From Paramicrobacterium humi (GTDB lineage: Bacteria > Actinomycetota > Actinomycetes > Actinomycetales > Microbacteriaceae): a stretch of DNA of 64,000 bases. Each line of letters begins with the position of its first letter. Within the stretch, counting starts at the first letter, position 1. Shown piece by piece: positions 26,927 to 35,658 of the stretch. The notes under the pieces were generated by a model. That model was not told the DNA's origin. It was given only the letters and a program-made list of their open reading frames with translations, and ran no database searches. The DNA lies in contig NZ_FNRY01000001.1 of the NCBI RefSeq assembly GCF_900105715.1, forward strand, positions 2,480,001 to 2,544,000, in the 5' to 3' direction. A program made the position numbers and the translations under genes.

Positions 26927-26932
26927 AGAGAA

Positions 26933-29653
26933 GTGGCTGCAAAACCACGCGTACACGAGATCGCATCGGAGTTCTCGGTAGACAGCAAGGTCGCCCTCGC
27001 GAAGCTCAAGGAATTGGGCGAGTTCGTCAAGGGACCTTCATCGAGCATTGAGCCTCCCGTCGCGCGCAAGCTGCGTGCGGCGCTCGAGGCTGACGGCGCC
27101 AAGCGCGCCGACGAGGCTGCCGGCGCCAAGCCAGCAGCGAAGTCGCCGGCAAAGCCTGCGACGCCGAAGCCCGCGCAGAAGAAGGCGGACGCCCCCGCTG
27201 AGAAGCCCGCGCAGGACGCACCGGCGCCCGCGGCGAAGACGGAGTCCCCGGCTCAGGCCGCGGTCTCCGGCGCGCCCAAGCCGGGACAGACGGCGCCGAA
27301 GCCGTCGCAAGCGCGTCCCGGCGGCGCACCTCGTCCGGGCAACAACCCGTACTCGAGCGCTCAGGGGATGGGTCAGCGACCGGCTGGCACGCCTCGGCCG
27401 GGCAACAACCCGTACTCAAGCTCGCAGGGCATGGGACAGCACCCGACTCCCGCCAACATCCCGCGTCCTCCGCGTCCGCAGGCGCCGCGTCCGGGAGCTC
27501 CGCGTCCCGGTGCTCCGCGTCCAGGTGGTGCTGGCCGTGGCCGTCCGGGCGGCGCAGGTCGTCCGGGAGCCGGTGGCTTCCAGCGTCCCGGTGGCGGCGG
27601 CGGAGCCGGTGGCTTCCAGCGCCCTGGCGGCGGCGGCGCTCCCGGAGCCGGTGGCTTCCAGCGTCCCGGCGGCGGCTTCGGCGGCCGTCCGGGCGGCGGC
27701 GGCCGTGGTCGCGGCGGCGGAACGGCCGGCGCGTTCGGTCGTGGCGGCGGTCGTGCCAAGTCCCGTAAGTCGAAGCGGGCGAAGAGGCAGGAATTCGAAA
27801 TGCGGCAGGCGCCGTCGATCGGCGGCGTCAACGTCCCGCGCGGTGACGGCGAGACGGTCGTCCGCCTGCGCCGCGGCGCCTCGATCGCGGACTTCGCCGA
27901 CAAGATCGACGCGAGTCCCGGCGACCTCGTGACCGTGCTGTTCCACCTCGGTGAGATGGCCACGGCGACGGAGTCTCTCGACGAGGCGACGTTCGAGGTT
28001 CTCGGCGCCGAGCTCGGCTACAAGATCCAGATGGTCTCGCCCGAGGACGAGGACCGCGAGCTGCTCGAAGGCTTCGACATCGACCTTGAGGGCGAGCTCG
28101 AGGCTGAAGACGACTCCGAGCTTCTTCCGCGTCCTCCCGTGGTCACGGTCATGGGCCACGTCGACCACGGTAAGACGCGACTCCTGGACGCGATCCGCAA
28201 GGCGAACGTCGTCGAAGGCGAGGCCGGCGGAATCACGCAGCACATCGGCGCCTACCAGGTGACGACTGAGCACGAAGGCTCCGAGCGGGCCGTCACCTTC
28301 ATCGACACCCCGGGTCACGAGGCCTTCACGGCCATGCGTGCCCGCGGTGCTCAGGTGACCGACATCGCGATCCTCGTGGTCGCGGCCGACGACGGCATCA
28401 TGCCGCAGACGGTCGAGGCGCTGAACCACGCCCAGGCGGCGAACGTGCCGATCGTCGTGGCCGTGAACAAGATCGACAAGCCGGAGGCGAACCCGCAGAA
28501 GGTGCGCCAGCAGCTGACCGAGTACGGCCTCGTCGCAGAAGAGTACGGCGGCGACGTCATGTTCGTCGACGTGTCGGCACGCAACAACATCGGCATCCAG
28601 GACCTCCTCGACGCCGTGCTGCTCACCGCCGACGCAGGCCTCGACCTGCGCGCGAACCCCGACAAGGACGCTCGAGGCGTCGCCATCGAGGCGAAGCTCG
28701 ACAAGGGCCGCGGCGCCGTGGCGACCGTGCTCATCCAGTCGGGAACGCTGCACGTCGGCGACGCGATCGTGGCGGGAACCGCCTACGGGCGCGTCCGTGC
28801 CATGGTCGACGAGAACGGCGAGTCCGTGAACGAGGCCGGCCCCTCGCGTCCGGTCCAGGTGCAGGGTCTCTCGAGCGTTCCGCGCGCCGGTGACACGTTC
28901 ATCGTCACGGAAGAGGACCGCACGGCACGCCAGATCGCCGAGAAGCGAGAGGCCGCCGAGCGCAACGCCCAGCTGGCGAAGGCGCGCAAGCGCATCAGCC
29001 TCGAGGACTTCACCCGCGCTCTCGAAGAGGGCAAGGTCGAGTCGCTCAACCTCATCATCAAGGGTGACGTCTCCGGTGCCGTCGAGGCGCTCGAGGAGTC
29101 GCTGCTCAAGATCGAGGTCGACGAGAGCGTTCAGCTGCGCATCATCCACCGCGGCGTCGGTGCGATCACCGAGTCGGATGTCAACCTTGCGACGATCGAC
29201 GACGCGATCATCATCGGCTTCAACGTGCGCCCCGACGCGAAGGCGCGGGAGCGCGCCGCGCGCGAAGGCGTCGACATCCGCTTCTACTCCGTCATCTACA
29301 GTGCGCTGGAAGATGTCGAGTCGAGCCTCAAGGGACTCCTCAAGCCGGAGTACGAAGAGGTCCAGTCGGGTGTCGCCGAGATCCGCGAGGTGTTCCGCTC
29401 CTCCAAGTTCGGCAACATCGCCGGTGTCATCGTGCGTTCGGGAACCATCACCCGAAATGCGAAGGCCCGCGTCATCCGCGACGGCGTCGTCCTCGCGGAC
29501 GGCCTCGCGATCGAGTCGCTGCGTCGGTTCAAGGACGATGTCACCGAGGTCCGCACGGACTTCGAAGCCGGCATCGGCCTCGGCAAGTACAACGACATCC
29601 AGGTCGGTGACGAGATCGAGACGACCGAGCTGGTCGAGAAGCCGCGCGACTAG
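26933..29653 (+). CDS. infB: Translation initiation factor IF-2
   Basis: GTPase that brings fMet-tRNA to the 30S subunit; 906 residues. IF2_N domain at residues 1-55 ([19 protein letters not shown]), then a long Ala/Pro/Lys then Gly/Arg/Pro-rich disordered linker to about residue 285 containing DNA-level repeats. Second IF2_N domain, then G domain with G1 GHVDHGKT, G3 DTPGHE and G4 NKID, followed by the C-terminal domains. The linker is Gly-rich with GGFQRPGGG repeats. GTG start; the Shine-Dalgarno AGGAG overlaps a hairpin. Confidence 0.97.
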   Translation: MAAKPRVHEIASEFSVDSKVALAKLKELGEFVKGPSSSIEPPVARKLRAALEADGAKRADEAAGAKPAAKSPAKPATPKPAQKKADAPAEKPAQDAPAPAAKTESPAQAAVSGAPKPGQTAPKPSQARPGGAPRPGNNPYSSAQGMGQRPAGTPRPGNNPYSSSQGMGQHPTPANIPRPPRPQAPRPGAPRPGAPRPGGAGRGRPGGAGRPGAGGFQRPGGGGGAGGFQRPGGGGAPGAGGFQRPGGGFGGRPGGGGRGRGGGTAGAFGRGGGRAKSRKSKRAKRQEFEMRQAPSIGGVNVPRGDGETVVRLRRGASIADFADKIDASPGDLVTVLFHLGEMATATESLDEATFEVLGAELGYKIQMVSPEDEDRELLEGFDIDLEGELEAEDDSELLPRPPVVTVMGHVDHGKTRLLDAIRKANVVEGEAGGITQHIGAYQVTTEHEGSERAVTFIDTPGHEAFTAMRARGAQVTDIAILVVAADDGIMPQTVEALNHAQAANVPIVVAVNKIDKPEANPQKVRQQLTEYGLVAEEYGGDVMFVDVSARNNIGIQDLLDAVLLTADAGLDLRANPDKDARGVAIEAKLDKGRGAVATVLIQSGTLHVGDAIVAGTAYGRVRAMVDENGESVNEAGPSRPVQVQGLSSVPRAGDTFIVTEEDRTARQIAEKREAAERNAQLAKARKRISLEDFTRALEEGKVESLNLIIKGDVSGAVEALEESLLKIEVDESVQLRIIHRGVGAITESDVNLATIDDAIIIGFNVRPDAKARERAAREGVDIRFYSVIYSALEDVESSLKGLLKPEYEEVQSGVAEIREVFRSSKFGNIAGVIVRSGTITRNAKARVIRDGVVLADGLAIESLRRFKDDVTEVRTDFEAGIGLGKYNDIQVGDEIETTELVEKPRD
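27329..27421 (+). repeat. Two 30-bp in-gene repeats in infB
   Basis: Copies at 27329-27358 and 27392-27421 differ at two positions and encode [10 protein letters not shown]; the period is 63 bp (21 codons). They lie in the disordered linker of IF-2. Confidence 0.8.
27567..27663 (+). repeat. Three exact 19-bp in-gene repeats in infB
   Basis: GAGCCGGTGGCTTCCAGCG occurs at 27567-27585, 27603-27621 and 27645-27663, encoding [11 protein letters not shown]-like units separated by polyglycine. Likely length-variable between strains by slippage. Confidence 0.8.
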
Positions 29654-29674
29654 TCGAGATGCAACGAGCTGCTG

Positions 29675-29704
29675 CGGCCCGGTGGGGACACTCCCGCCGG
29701 GCCG
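29675..29704 (+). terminator. Hairpin between infB and rbfA
   Basis: CGGCCCGG (29675-29682) pairs with CCGGGCCG (29697-29704), with a further GGGA/TCCC pairing inside. There is no U tract. It may attenuate read-through or mark an RNA processing site, since rbfA follows on the same strand. Confidence 0.5.
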
Positions 29705-29731
29705 TTCGGCTCACGACACAAGGAGAACAGC

Positions 29732-30175
29732 ATGGGTGAGAACCCCCGGGCGCGCCGCATGGCCGATCGCATCAGGGAGATCATCGCGAAGCGGCTGGAT
29801 CGCGGACTGCGCGATCCCAGGCTCGGCTTCGTCACCATCACCGATGTGCGTATGACGGGCGACCTGCAGCACGCGAGCATCTTCTACACGGTCTACGGGA
29901 CCGACGAGGAGCGCGCCGACACGGCGAAGGCGCTCGAGTCGGCGAAGGGGATGCTGCGCAGCGAAGTCGGACGGAACATCACCGCCCGCGTCACGCCGAG
30001 CCTCGAGTTCATCCACGACGCGATTCCCGAGAACGCGAAGCACATCGAAGACCTGCTCCGTGAAGCGCAGGAGCGCGACACGGCCGTCGCGGGCCTCGCG
30101 GCCGGCGCCGCCTATGCGGGCGAGGAAGATCCGTACGTCAAGCCTCGTGAGCACGACGAGGACGACGAGGACTAG
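29732..30175 (+). CDS. rbfA: 30S ribosome-binding factor A
   Basis: Binds the 30S subunit late in assembly and helps 16S 5'-end maturation; 147 residues. KH-type fold with RARRMADRIREIIAKRLDRG, DPRLGFVTITDVRMTGDLQH and VTPSLEFIHD. An acidic tail (HDEDDED) closes the protein. An AAGGAG Shine-Dalgarno precedes ATG 29732. Its 3' end overlaps the convergent RNB gene by 4 bp. In other actinobacteria truB often follows more closely; here about 3.7 kb intervene. Confidence 0.95.
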   Translation: MGENPRARRMADRIREIIAKRLDRGLRDPRLGFVTITDVRMTGDLQHASIFYTVYGTDEERADTAKALESAKGMLRSEVGRNITARVTPSLEFIHDAIPENAKHIEDLLREAQERDTAVAGLAAGAAYAGEEDPYVKPREHDEDDED

Positions 30176-31587
30176 GCCAGCTCGAACTGCACCGCGCCCT
30201 TCTCGACATCGGCCGTCACGAGACGAACGGTGACGCGAGACCCGGCCTCGAGGCTCCCCGTGCACGAGGCCGTGATCGGCGGCTCCGCGATCTGCACGCG
30301 GCCGCGGCCGTCGCCGGCGGAGACCACCTCGGCGGGGAACAGGTCGCCGACCCGGTGAGCGACGCTCGCCGCCTCGATGATGTCGGTGCTCAGTCGCGTC
30401 GCCTCGGCGGACTTCGAGGTCGCCATGATGGCCGGCAGATCGCCGAGCGACTCGCGCGCCCACGACGGGACCTCTCGCTGGTTCGCGAGGGCTTCGCACA
30501 CGACGAGGCCGAATCGGTCCACGAGCCGTCGCAGGGGAGCGGTCACGTGCGCGTACGGTGCGGCGATCGCCGACTGCATCGTCTCCGCCGGGGCCGCTCC
30601 GTCGAACGCCGTGTATCCCGCGCCGCGGAAGAGGGACGCCGCGGCGTGCAGGATAGCGAGCCCGGCGGACACGTCCGGATCGACGGTGCGCAAGTAGTCG
30701 CCGTAGTGCATTCCGCGCAGCCACGGCTGGCCGAGCGCGACAGTCTGCGCGCGGAACTCCGCTTCGGCCTCCCGCGTCGGCGGCGGCATGGTCCGCAGGA
30801 TGCCGACGCCGCCGTCGAGCATGATCCGCGCCGCCGCCATCCCGGTGAGCAGTGAGATCTGCGCATTCCAGTCCTCAACGGGCAGCGGCCGCCGGCGCAC
30901 GAGCACGTAGCGGCCGTCCTCGTCGTCCACTTCGACGTCGGGAACGTTGAGGCTCGCCCCGCCGCGCTCATGCTCAACGGCCGCCCGCAGCTCGCCGATC
31001 CGCTTCAGCAGCGCGAGCATGGGATCGGGCGCATTCGAGTCGATGCTCGCCTGGGCGTCCTCGTAGTTCCACGCGCGCCGGCTGCAGACCTCCGCGCGTC
31101 GCAGCTCGGTGCGGGAGAGCGTGCCGTCCGCGCTCAGGTGCAGTGTCCAGACGAACGCGCGGCGCCGCTTGCCGGGAAGCAGCGAGCTCGCTCCCTCGCT
31201 GAGCACGAGGGGGTGCAGCGGAATGCGCCGCGTCGGAAGATAGATCGTCTCGACGCGGCGCCGGGCCTCGGCATCCAGCGCCGATCCCGGCGTCACGACG
31301 GCGGGCACGTCCGCGATCGCGTAGAGCACCGTGAACCCGTCGGCGGTCGCCGTGAGGTGCATCGCCTGGTCGAGATCGCGCGAGCCCTTCGGATCGATCG
31401 TGACGAACGGCACGTGCGTCATGTCGTGCTCGACGGGCGGGTCGGATGCCGCTGCCGCTTCGGCCTCCCGCACGGCCGCGTCCGGGAAGGCCTCCGGCAG
31501 CTCGAGCCTGTCTCGCAGGTCTTCGAGCGCCGCGAGCACGCGCCCGTGCGCGAGTCCGGGCGCGACGTGCGTCGAGTGACGGGGCAT
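30172..31587 (-). CDS. RNB-domain exoribonuclease (RNase II/R family)
   Basis: Processive 3'-5' exoribonuclease of 471 residues. It lacks the N-terminal cold-shock domains of Escherichia coli RNase II and consists mainly of the RNB catalytic domain. Metal-binding acidic residues are in TIDPKGSRDLDQAM (family DxxxxxDxDD). Other RNB motifs: YLPTRRIPLHPLVLSEGASS and APLRRLVDRFGL, and a C-terminal S1-like segment. ATG at 31587 follows a TAGGCT -10 box by 6 nt. It is divergent from a lipoprotein gene. Confidence 0.9.
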   Translation of the reverse strand: MPRHSTHVAPGLAHGRVLAALEDLRDRLELPEAFPDAAVREAEAAAASDPPVEHDMTHVPFVTIDPKGSRDLDQAMHLTATADGFTVLYAIADVPAVVTPGSALDAEARRRVETIYLPTRRIPLHPLVLSEGASSLLPGKRRRAFVWTLHLSADGTLSRTELRRAEVCSRRAWNYEDAQASIDSNAPDPMLALLKRIGELRAAVEHERGGASLNVPDVEVDDEDGRYVLVRRRPLPVEDWNAQISLLTGMAAARIMLDGGVGILRTMPPPTREAEAEFRAQTVALGQPWLRGMHYGDYLRTVDPDVSAGLAILHAAASLFRGAGYTAFDGAAPAETMQSAIAAPYAHVTAPLRRLVDRFGLVVCEALANQREVPSWARESLGDLPAIMATSKSAEATRLSTDIIEAASVAHRVGDLFPAEVVSAGDGRGRVQIAEPPITASCTGSLEAGSRVTVRLVTADVEKGAVQFELA

Positions 31588-31593
31588 GGCGAC

Positions 31594-31599
31594 AGCCTA
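31594..31599 (-). promoter_or_regulatory. Leaderless -10 box for the RNB exoribonuclease
   Basis: TAGGCT on the minus strand, 6 nt before the ATG at 31587; no Shine-Dalgarno. Confidence 0.55.
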
Positions 31600-31691
31600 G
31601 CGGCGCTGCCGCGTCGCGAATCGGTAACGGTTCCCGCCGGGAGCACACGTGCAGCCCCTACAATGGCGGCGACGGCATCGGAGGGGGAGAG

Positions 31692-32339
31692 ATGGCACGC
31701 GTGCGCTCGCATCCAGCGGTGGCGCTCCTGGTCGCCGGCGTCCTCACGCTCGGACTCGCCGCCTGCGCCGACGCGACCGATCCGCCGCGCTCGCCCGCGC
31801 CGAGCGCATCCGACACTCCGCCCGCCAGTCCGTCGCCGACGCCGAGCGAGACCGCCGCTGACGGCGTCGAAGGCTGGACCGTGACACCGGACGGTATCGG
31901 ACCCTTCCAGATCGGAATGCGCTACGTCGACGCACTGACCGCCCACGACGTCACCGTCGCCGAGACCTGCACGGGCGTCGCCTCCGTCGACACGGGCGGC
32001 AGCGACGTCGACATGTGGCTCGTCGCGACCGGGCAGGACCCGCAGGGGACCGTCTCGGAGATCACCGTCTCGGTGATGGCCGACACGGCCGCCGAGCACG
32101 CGGGCACGGGACCGCTCACCGACACGGGCATCGGGCTCGGCTCGAGCGTGAAGGAGCTCGAAGCCGCATACCCCGACGCTCGCGAGCTCGACGACACGCA
32201 GGCGCCGAATCGCAGCATGTACTACGTGCAGAGCGACACGGGCGGCGGGCTCATCTTCACGACGGCGAGCGGAGCCGACGTGATCTGGTCGATCTCCGTC
32301 ACGACCGGCGAGACGCCCGTCTACGAGCCGTGCGCGTGA
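31692..32339 (+). CDS. Putative secreted lipoprotein
   Basis: 215 residues. Lipoprotein signal peptide with lipobox LAAC in TLGLAACADATD, then a Pro/Ser/Thr-rich linker (about residues 30-58) and a globular domain beginning WTVTPDGIGPFQIGMRY. The IGPFQIGM and GLGSSVKELEAAYPDA segments resemble a repeat seen in actinobacterial surface lipoproteins of unknown role. ATG 31692 has GGGGGAGA upstream; TACAAT at 31659-31664 may be its -10. No function assigned. Confidence 0.8.
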   Translation: MARVRSHPAVALLVAGVLTLGLAACADATDPPRSPAPSASDTPPASPSPTPSETAADGVEGWTVTPDGIGPFQIGMRYVDALTAHDVTVAETCTGVASVDTGGSDVDMWLVATGQDPQGTVSEITVSVMADTAAEHAGTGPLTDTGIGLGSSVKELEAAYPDARELDDTQAPNRSMYYVQSDTGGGLIFTTASGADVIWSISVTTGETPVYEPCA

Positions 32340-32345
32340 GCCGCG

Positions 32346-33218
32346 TCAGGGGAGCGTGACGCCGCGCGCCGTGCGCACCGCGAGACCGTCCGCGACGAGG
32401 CCCTCGAGGGCGCGCGTGCGCTGGGCCGCGTCGGGCCACAGCGGCTCGACTGCGACGTCGGCGAGCGGTTCGTGGGCGGAGCGGAGGGCGGCGAGAATGA
32501 GGCCGCGCACTTGCCGATCGCTGCCTTCGTACTTCTTCTGCACGGCCTTCCGCGGGCCCGCATAGTCGGGATAGCCCGCGGCACGCCACACGCACTGCGC
32601 AGCGATCGGGCACTCCGCGCACAGCGGTGAGCGAGCCGTGCACACCATGGCGCCGAGCTCCATCGCCGCCGCGTTGAACTGCCGCGCCTCGTCGTCAGGG
32701 TCGGGCAGCAGCTCGGTCATGTCGGCGAGGTCGCGCACGGCCGACGGCGGCGCCGGCTCCGCCTGGCCCTTGACCGCTCGCGCGATGACGCGGCGGGTGT
32801 TCGTGTCGACGACGGGATGCCGCTCGCCCCATGCGAACGCCGCTACCGCCCGGGCCGTATAGTCGCCGACGCCGCTCAAGCGAAGCAGATCCTCGACGCT
32901 GCGCGGCACGACGCCGCCGTGACGCTCGGTGATCTGCACAGCAGCGGCGTGCAGCCATAACGCTCGACGCGGATAGCCGAGATTCGCCCATGCCCGCACG
33001 GCGTCCCCCGCGGGAGCGGCCGCGAGGTCCGCCGGGGTCGGCCAGCGACGCAGCCACTCGTCAAGGCGCGGCAGCACCCGGATAACGGGAGTCTGCTGCA
33101 GCATGAACTCGCTCACGAGAATCCCCCACGCGGGAAAGCCCTCGCGCCGCCACGGCAGGTCGCGAGCGTTGTCGCGATACCACGCGTTGACAATCTGGGC
33201 GAGCGGGGGAGCGTTCAC
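32346..33218 (-). CDS. mutY: A/G-specific adenine DNA glycosylase
   Basis: Removes adenine opposite 8-oxoguanine; 290 residues. Catalytic Glu in ILVSEFMLQQTPV, helix-hairpin-helix LSGVGDYTARAV, and catalytic Asp in PVVDTNTRRV. The 4Fe-4S loop C-x6-C-x2-C-x5-C is CTARSPLCAECPIAAQC. The protein is shorter than E. coli MutY (350): the C-terminal MutT-like domain that recognises 8-oxoG is missing or reduced, as in many actinobacteria. GTG 33218 follows a leaderless -10 box. Confidence 0.94.
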   Translation of the reverse strand: MNAPPLAQIVNAWYRDNARDLPWRREGFPAWGILVSEFMLQQTPVIRVLPRLDEWLRRWPTPADLAAAPAGDAVRAWANLGYPRRALWLHAAAVQITERHGGVVPRSVEDLLRLSGVGDYTARAVAAFAWGERHPVVDTNTRRVIARAVKGQAEPAPPSAVRDLADMTELLPDPDDEARQFNAAAMELGAMVCTARSPLCAECPIAAQCVWRAAGYPDYAGPRKAVQKKYEGSDRQVRGLILAALRSAHEPLADVAVEPLWPDAAQRTRALEGLVADGLAVRTARGVTLP

Positions 33219-33224
33219 CCGACC

Positions 33225-33230
33225 AGCCTA
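33225..33230 (-). promoter_or_regulatory. Leaderless -10 box for mutY
   Basis: TAGGCT on the minus strand, 6 nt before the GTG at 33218. It lies 6 bp from the opposite-facing -10 box for the kinase-like gene. Confidence 0.55.
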
Positions 33231-33236
33231 AATCGC

Positions 33237-33242
33237 TAAGCT
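33237..33242 (+). promoter_or_regulatory. Leaderless promoter for the P-loop kinase-like gene
   Basis: TAAGCT lies 6 nt before ATG 33249; TTCACC at 33214-33219 gives a -35 with a 17-bp spacer that runs into mutY. Confidence 0.55.
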
Positions 33243-33248
33243 CGCAGT

Positions 33249-33923
33249 ATGAGACTGACGAGCACGGCGCGCGTCGAGGCACTGCGTGAGCTGCGCGACG
33301 AGTTCCTGCACAACTACCCGGTCGGCCGCACCATCATCGGCGTCGACGGCGCATCGGGGACGGGAACCTCGCGCTTCGCCGACGGGCTCGCCGCGGTGTT
33401 CGGCGAGATCGACCACGCCGCCTTCCGCGCGTCCATGGACGACTTCCACTTCCCTCGTGCTCGGCGCTACCGCCTCGGCCGGGACTCCGCGGAGGGCTAC
33501 TACCGCGACTCCTTCGACGAGGGCCTGCTGCGTCGCGTGCTCGTCGAACCATTCCGGCTGGGGGGCAGCACGGGCTTTCAGCTCGCCGGGTTCGACGACG
33601 AACGCGACCAGGCGGTCGAGGCGCGGTGGACGACCGCGCCGAGAGACGCTGTGCTCATCGTCGATGGGCCGTTCCTGCTGCGCCCCGAGCTGCGCGGCAT
33701 CTGGAACTGGAGCATCCACCTCGACGCGCCGCCCGCCGAGTCATACCGGCGGCTCGCCGAGAGCATCGGAGCCGATCCCGACCCGCGCGCCGGCTCCAAC
33801 GCGCGCTACGTCGGCGGCCAGGCCCTCTACCGGCGCGACGCGGCGCCGCGCCAGATCGCGCACGTCCTCGTCGACAACGCCGACGAGGACCAGCCTCGAC
33901 GCGTCTTCGCGGACAGCTGCTGA
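33249..33923 (+). CDS. P-loop uridine-kinase-like protein with altered Walker A
   Basis: 224 residues of the uridine kinase/phosphoribulokinase-like fold: GVDGASGTGTSRFADGL at the P-loop, MDDFHFPRARRYRLG (the DDF motif), RDSFDEGLL and VLIVDGPFLLRPELRG. The expected Walker A Lys (GxxxxGKS/T) is Thr: GASGTGTS. The DNA (ggaacctcg) reads clearly, without sign of a frameshift. Either activity is lost or another residue compensates. The stop overlaps the truB start by one base. Role unknown; nucleoside or pantothenate-like phosphorylation would be a guess. Confidence 0.75.
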   Translation: MRLTSTARVEALRELRDEFLHNYPVGRTIIGVDGASGTGTSRFADGLAAVFGEIDHAAFRASMDDFHFPRARRYRLGRDSAEGYYRDSFDEGLLRRVLVEPFRLGGSTGFQLAGFDDERDQAVEARWTTAPRDAVLIVDGPFLLRPELRGIWNWSIHLDAPPAESYRRLAESIGADPDPRAGSNARYVGGQALYRRDAAPRQIAHVLVDNADEDQPRRVFADSC

Positions 33924-34837
33924 TGGCGGCCGCACCCGGCCCGACAGGCGTCGTGCTCGTCGACAAGCCGAACGGGCTCACGAGCCACGACGTCGTCGCA
34001 CGCGCTCGCCGCATCGCGGGCACCCGCAAGGTGGGGCACGCGGGAACACTCGACCCGATGGCGACGGGACTGCTCATCCTCGGAATCGGCTCGTCGACGC
34101 GGCTGCTGACCTACATCGTCGGCGTCGACAAGGACTACGCGGCCACGATCCGACTCGGACAGGCGACGAGCACCGACGACGCGGAGGGCGAGATCACGGC
34201 GACCGCCGAGCCCTCCGCGATCGCGGGCATCGCGGAGCCCGCGATCGCGGAGGGGGTCGCGGCCCTCACGGGCGACATCGAGCAAGTGCCCTCGACGGTC
34301 AGTGCGATAAAGGTCGGCGGCAAGCGCGCCTACAAGCTCGCACGTGAGGGCGAGCAGGTGACGCTCGCGGCCCGGCCTGTCACGATATCGGCCTTCATCG
34401 TGGACGCCGTCCGGCGCGACACCTCGAGCATCGACATCGACGTGCGCGTCACGTGCTCGAGCGGAACCTACGTCCGCGCGCTCGCCCGCGACCTCGGCGC
34501 CGCGCTCGGCGTCGGGGGTCATCTGACGGCGCTTCGGCGCACTCGCGTCGGCCCGTTCCCCGTGACGGATGCCGTCGAGCTGCAGAGCCTCGCGGTGCCT
34601 CGCGACCTCGTGGCCCCGTCGGACGCCGCGAGCAGAATGTTCCCGAGCGTCGAACTGACAGCGCAGCAGGCCGTCGACCTCGGGCACGGCAAGCGCATCG
34701 CCGCCGCGATCCTGCCGGAGGGGCACGGGCCGATCGCAGCCATCTCCCCAGAGGGCCGGCTCGTCGGCCTCGTCGAGCGCCGCGGCGACACGGCGAAGAG
34801 CATCGTCAACTTCCCGGATGAGGAGCGCAGCGCATGA
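33923..34837 (+). CDS. truB: tRNA pseudouridine(55) synthase
   Basis: Makes pseudouridine 55 in the T-loop of tRNAs; 304 residues. Motif GVVLVDKPNGLTSHDVV at the N-terminus and catalytic Asp44 in GHAGTLDPMATGLL. DKDYAATIRLGQATSTDDAEG and SSGTYVRALARDLG are further family motifs. A PUA-like C-terminal region follows. ATG 33923 shares its A with the TGA of the preceding gene, so they are coupled; ATGA also overlaps the following gene. Confidence 0.95.
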   Translation: MAAAPGPTGVVLVDKPNGLTSHDVVARARRIAGTRKVGHAGTLDPMATGLLILGIGSSTRLLTYIVGVDKDYAATIRLGQATSTDDAEGEITATAEPSAIAGIAEPAIAEGVAALTGDIEQVPSTVSAIKVGGKRAYKLAREGEQVTLAARPVTISAFIVDAVRRDTSSIDIDVRVTCSSGTYVRALARDLGAALGVGGHLTALRRTRVGPFPVTDAVELQSLAVPRDLVAPSDAASRMFPSVELTAQQAVDLGHGKRIAAAILPEGHGPIAAISPEGRLVGLVERRGDTAKSIVNFPDEERSA

Positions 34838-35193
34838 TCGTCGGCTACACCATCGCGCAAGTGGCCGTGGCCGTGCTCGCCGGACTCCTGTGCATCGTCG
34901 TCGGGCTCGCCGGCAAGAAGCCGAGCGACCTCACGATGGGCGCGCTCGCGCTCGTCGAGCTGCTTCTCATCGCACAGCTCGTCATCGCGATCGCCGCTCC
35001 GGCGTTCGGAAACACGTCGAGTGGCAGCATCCTCGAGTTCTACACCTACCTCGTGAGTGCCGTCGTCGTTCCGCCCGCCGCCGCGTTCTGGGCGCTCATC
35101 GATCGCAGCCGCTGGGCGACGGTGATCCTCGGCGCCGGCTGTCTCACGGTGGCGGTCATGGTGTACCGCATGCAGCAGATCTGGACGGCCTGA
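34834..35193 (+). CDS. Small four-helix membrane protein
   Basis: 119 residues with about four transmembrane helices (VAVAVLAGLLCIVVGLA, ALALVELLLIAQLVIAIA, YTYLVSAVVVPPAAAFWALI, WATVILGAGCLTVAVMVY). It overlaps truB by 4 bp. The first of two unrelated small membrane proteins between truB and ribF. I do not recognise a family with a known function. Confidence 0.75.
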   Translation: MIVGYTIAQVAVAVLAGLLCIVVGLAGKKPSDLTMGALALVELLLIAQLVIAIAAPAFGNTSSGSILEFYTYLVSAVVVPPAAAFWALIDRSRWATVILGAGCLTVAVMVYRMQQIWTA

Positions 35194-35202
35194 CACCTCG
35201 AT

Positions 35203-35208
35203 TAGAAT
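35203..35208 (+). promoter_or_regulatory. Candidate near-leaderless promoter
   Basis: TAGAAT lies 9 nt before ATG 35218; CTGGAC at 35181-35186 gives a -35 with a 16-bp spacer. It may drive the small membrane protein gene and ribF. Confidence 0.45.
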
Positions 35209-35217
35209 CGACGTGTC

Positions 35218-35658
35218 ATGACTCCCACACGCACGCCCGCTTCCCCCGTCGAGACGCACACTTCCCGGATCTCCGGGATCGGCCGCGTGCTCGTCGCCGT
35301 GTACGGCATCCTCGCCCTCGCCGCGACCGGTCGCTCCTTCGTGCAGATCGTCTCGAAGTTCGGGGAGGCTCCGCTCGCCTACACGCTCTCGGCGCTCTCC
35401 GCCGTCGTGTACATCGTCGCGACGATAGCGCTCGTGCGCCGTGGCCGCACGTGGCGCCGCATCGCGTGGGCGACGATCAGCTTCGAACTCGTCGGCGTGC
35501 TCGTCATCGGAACGCTGAGCCTCATCGAGGCGCAGTGGTTCCCGCACGACACCGTGTGGAGCGTCTACGGCCGGGGCTACCTGTTCATTCCGCTCGTGCT
35601 TCCCGTGCTCGGCATGATCTGGCTACGTCGCACGGCGCGGACGGAAGAGGCACGATGA
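35218..35658 (+). CDS. Small membrane protein upstream of ribF
   Basis: 146 residues with about four transmembrane helices (VLVAVYGILALAATGRSF, YTLSALSAVVYIVATIALV, ATISFELVGVLVIGTLSLI, YLFIPLVLPVLGMIWL) and a disordered N-terminus rich in Thr and Pro. Its stop overlaps the ribF start (ATGA). Conserved position by ribF is likely in relatives but is not checked here. Function unknown. Confidence 0.78.
   Translation: MTPTRTPASPVETHTSRISGIGRVLVAVYGILALAATGRSFVQIVSKFGEAPLAYTLSALSAVVYIVATIALVRRGRTWRRIAWATISFELVGVLVIGTLSLIEAQWFPHDTVWSVYGRGYLFIPLVLPVLGMIWLRRTARTEEAR

Noticed and set aside
27329-27663. Direct repeats in infB as a CRISPR or mobile element
   Set aside because: They are in frame, encode Gly/Pro-rich linker units of IF-2, and have no unique spacers of CRISPR type.
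35194-35658. An FMN riboswitch before ribF
   Set aside because: ribF starts inside the preceding stop codon, and the 24-bp gap further upstream holds only a -10 box; there is no room for the aptamer.
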